64,000 nt of DNA, taken from contig CAXXHC010000003.1 in NCBI GenBank assembly GCA_963663525.2, positions 930,001 through 994,000 of the forward strand, in the 5' to 3' direction. The notes below the pieces were generated by a model. The model saw only the letters and a program-made list of their open reading frames with translations. It was not told where the DNA came from and did not search any database. Of this stretch, positions 62,322 to 64,000 are shown one piece after another (the first letter of the stretch is position 1; each line of letters begins with the position of its first letter). The DNA is from G963663525 sp963663525. Its GTDB lineage: Bacteria > Myxococcota_A > SURF-8 > G963663525. The position numbers and the translations under genes were made by a program.

Positions 62322-63713
62322 TCATGGGCGTGGGTTGCCATTGAGCAAATCCGTTCCCTGGCTTAGAAGCAATGCGTAACGGGCTTTGTTTTCGTTCATT
62401 TGGGCAATGATGCAATCGTTTTCCGATTGAGTGTGCAAGGTTTGAGCTTCCAGCAGGTCGGAGGTGGTGGCGTCTCCCGCATCATACCGCAATTTCTCGA
62501 TTCGCAGATTTTCCTTGGCTTGTATCACCTGTCTGCGAGCCACCACCAGATCTTTTTGGGCTTGTTCCAATTCCAACCACTTGCTTTTCACTTCGAGACG
62601 GATTTTGTCGCTTCCCTCCGTGATCTGTTCCTCGGCTTTCGCCATAGTGGCTTCGTAGGCTCTCATTTTATAATAGGAAACACCCCATTCCCAGATATTC
62701 CACGACATGACCAGACCGCCGAAATACTCGTTTTCGGGCTGCGTCACCCCCGTACCCTGCATGTTGTGATACGTAAAGACGAGGTTCAGTTCAGGAAGCA
62801 TTTCTCCGATGGCGACCATGCGTCCCGCATAGGCTGCGGATTCTTGGGAACGTGCACTGGAAAGTTCGGGACGCGAGGAAGCCGCATGCGCCTGTCGGTT
62901 TTCAAGGCTTTCATCGATCCTCACCTCCATCATTTCCGTTTCGTCGGGAGTCAGTTCGGCTTCCAGTGAACGTCCCATGTACATGTTCAATATCGAGACC
63001 GCCAACTGTTTCGCCTTCTGGGTCGTGAAAAGTTTGCGCTCGTAATCGGAAGACGCCACCTGGACTTTCAACAAGGCGTTGCGCTCCACGACCTCCGATT
63101 TCACGAGAAGCGCTACTTGTTTTTCATACTCGGCCAGTTGCCGCAAGGCGGCTTGGACGGTTTCCTCCATTTTTGTCGCCGCGATCAATCCCATGTATCC
63201 TGCAACCACGTCCATTTGAAGGTTTCTGCGGGAAGTCAGCGCGTCGTAGCGTGCCGCGTCGGTCAGATGCTTCGAGGCTCGTTCGGCGTATGCGATCTTG
63301 AAAAGCTGTCCGATAGGTTGCGCCACAGTCAATCCCGCTTCGTATACGAGATTGTCTCGCACCTTCAGTTGAAGGCCATTCTGCTGGAATTGTGCAAGAG
63401 CGGCCAGAGTCTCTTCGGACATGAATCGCTGAAAATCTCCGAGCAAGGTGAAAAGAATATCCAGATCCACGGGAATATTCACGTCGGAATCGAAGCGGAT
63501 CACCTTGCCGTCCAGACGCAAAACGGGCAGAAAGTGGCCTCGAACGCTTTTTCTGCGGTTTTCCTGAATGGAAATTTCATGACTTGCCACCTTCAAACCA
63601 TGACTGTTTTCCATGGCGGCCTTTAAAACCTGTTCGAGGCTCATCGTTTCCGCCGTAGCGATCGATGGCAAACATTGAAACAAAACCCAAACACTAAGCA
63701 ACATTCGTTTCAT
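62322..63713 (-). CDS. TolC-family outer-membrane efflux protein
   Basis: A 463-residue outer-membrane channel of tripartite efflux or type I secretion systems. A signal peptide (ending IATAE) precedes two homologous halves of long coiled-coil helices (MSLEQVLKAAMENSHGLKVASHEISIQE ... AARYDALTSRRNLQMDVVAGYMGLI; RIDESLENRQAHAASSRPELSSAR ... EVKSKWLELEQAQKDLVVARRQVIQAKENLRIEKLRYDAGDATTSDLLEAQ). ATG 63713 with GAGG at seven bases; it overlaps the stop of the ABC permease gene by four bases (ATGA), so the transporter genes form one operon. Confidence 0.93.
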   Translation of the reverse strand: MKRMLLSVWVLFQCLPSIATAETMSLEQVLKAAMENSHGLKVASHEISIQENRRKSVRGHFLPVLRLDGKVIRFDSDVNIPVDLDILFTLLGDFQRFMSEETLAALAQFQQNGLQLKVRDNLVYEAGLTVAQPIGQLFKIAYAERASKHLTDAARYDALTSRRNLQMDVVAGYMGLIAATKMEETVQAALRQLAEYEKQVALLVKSEVVERNALLKVQVASSDYERKLFTTQKAKQLAVSILNMYMGRSLEAELTPDETEMMEVRIDESLENRQAHAASSRPELSSARSQESAAYAGRMVAIGEMLPELNLVFTYHNMQGTGVTQPENEYFGGLVMSWNIWEWGVSYYKMRAYEATMAKAEEQITEGSDKIRLEVKSKWLELEQAQKDLVVARRQVIQAKENLRIEKLRYDAGDATTSDLLEAQTLHTQSENDCIIAQMNENKARYALLLSQGTDLLNGNPRP

Positions 63714-64000
63714 TTTGTAACCTCTGTCGGAACGCCGGCGGCGCTCGGTTCGCTCGGATGTACGATTGGGCGGTTTCCAATTCGAAAATTTCGCCACGGG
63801 CGGCGGATCGCGAACCAGGCAAGAAGGCTCCAGGCAAGAAACTGCAAAGCCATCCACCATAGCCACGGTTCGAGGATCGCCACTCCCGCTTGTCGCATGG
63901 ACGTGATACGAAAGGCCTGCAAGACCGGGGTTGCCGGAAATATGGACATGACGGCCTGTACGTGTCCGGGCATCATGTCGAACGGCCACGTAAAGCCGGA
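63710..64000 (-). CDS. ABC-2 type transport permease, C-terminal part
   Basis: The frame is open to the window edge. The visible 96 residues (SGFTWPFDMMPGHVQAVMSIFPATPVLQAFR, then a last helix LWWMALQFLAWSLLAWFAIRR and a polar tail) match the end of ABC-2 permeases of the YbhR/YhhJ type. It is translationally coupled to the TolC-type gene, suggesting a multidrug or lipid efflux pump. Confidence 0.85.
   Translation of the reverse strand, partial: SGFTWPFDMMPGHVQAVMSIFPATPVLQAFRITSMRQAGVAILEPWLWWMALQFLAWSLLAWFAIRRPWRNFRIGNRPIVHPSEPSAAGVPTEVTK

Overview
The window looks like chromosomal DNA from a flagellated, Gram-negative (outer-membrane-bearing) bacterium of deltaproteobacterial type, in the broad Myxococcota/Bradymonadota/Desulfobacterota sense. 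This placement is inference from gene content: a split F0 ATP synthase cluster (atpZ-atpI-atpB-atpE without F1 genes), the flbD-motA-motB set, many large secreted lipoproteins with Cys-rich/EGF-like modules and acidic D/E linkers, and multihaem cytochromes. Base composition is moderately GC-rich throughout. No ribosomal RNA gene lies in the window, so the species cannot be named.

Layout. 0-1 kb: 3' end of tgt and a tRNA-Leu(GAG). 0.9-2.8 kb: a P-loop kinase-like gene framed by copies of a foldback repeat, one of them split by an IS5-type insertion sequence. 2.8-12.7 kb: motility block, with flagellin, fliD, fliS and two sensor kinases on the minus strand and flbD-motA-motB divergent on the plus strand; an HDOD gene follows. 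13.8-14.7 kb is non-coding. 14.8-16.5 kb: F0 genes (minus). 16.7-17.2 kb: a duplicated palindrome-rich unit. 17.3-34.7 kb: metabolic and envelope genes (SDR, FAD oxidase, MazG-like, ilvE, an ApbE-like protein, DUF1571, TPR, large lipoproteins, an M49-type peptidase, dapA-dapB). 35.0-41.1 kb: a compact sulfur-respiration operon (Rrf2 regulator, octahaem tetrathionate-reductase-type cytochrome, heptahaem-cytochrome b fusion, two YeeE/YedE transporters, one carrying a rhodanese domain) ending in a clean terminator. 41.1-47.2 kb: three Cys-rich or kelch-type lipoproteins (minus). 47.3-52.6 kb: an epimerase, uvrB, and a PhoU-phosphotransferase fusion with an amphi-Trp partner. 53.0-56.9 kb: a three-gene overlapping operon (zinc dehydrogenase plus two class-III aminotransferases, one without the catalytic lysine). 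57.1-57.9 kb: a free-standing V4R sensor domain with a 63-residue partner. 58.0-60.7 kb: an IS1634-type element inside a decayed Cys-rich gene. 60.7-64 kb: glnA, a TolC-type efflux protein and the end of an ABC-2 permease.

The 35-41 kb operon is the best candidate for a coherent, little-described system: thiosulfate/tetrathionate handling in which membrane transport, quinol oxidation and a periplasmic multihaem reductase are encoded together under a putative Fe-S Rrf2 regulator. The next most unusual items are the aminotransferase pair (probable active/inactive partners) and the PhoU-APH fusion. Intergenic DNA is rich in several families of short palindromic repeats.
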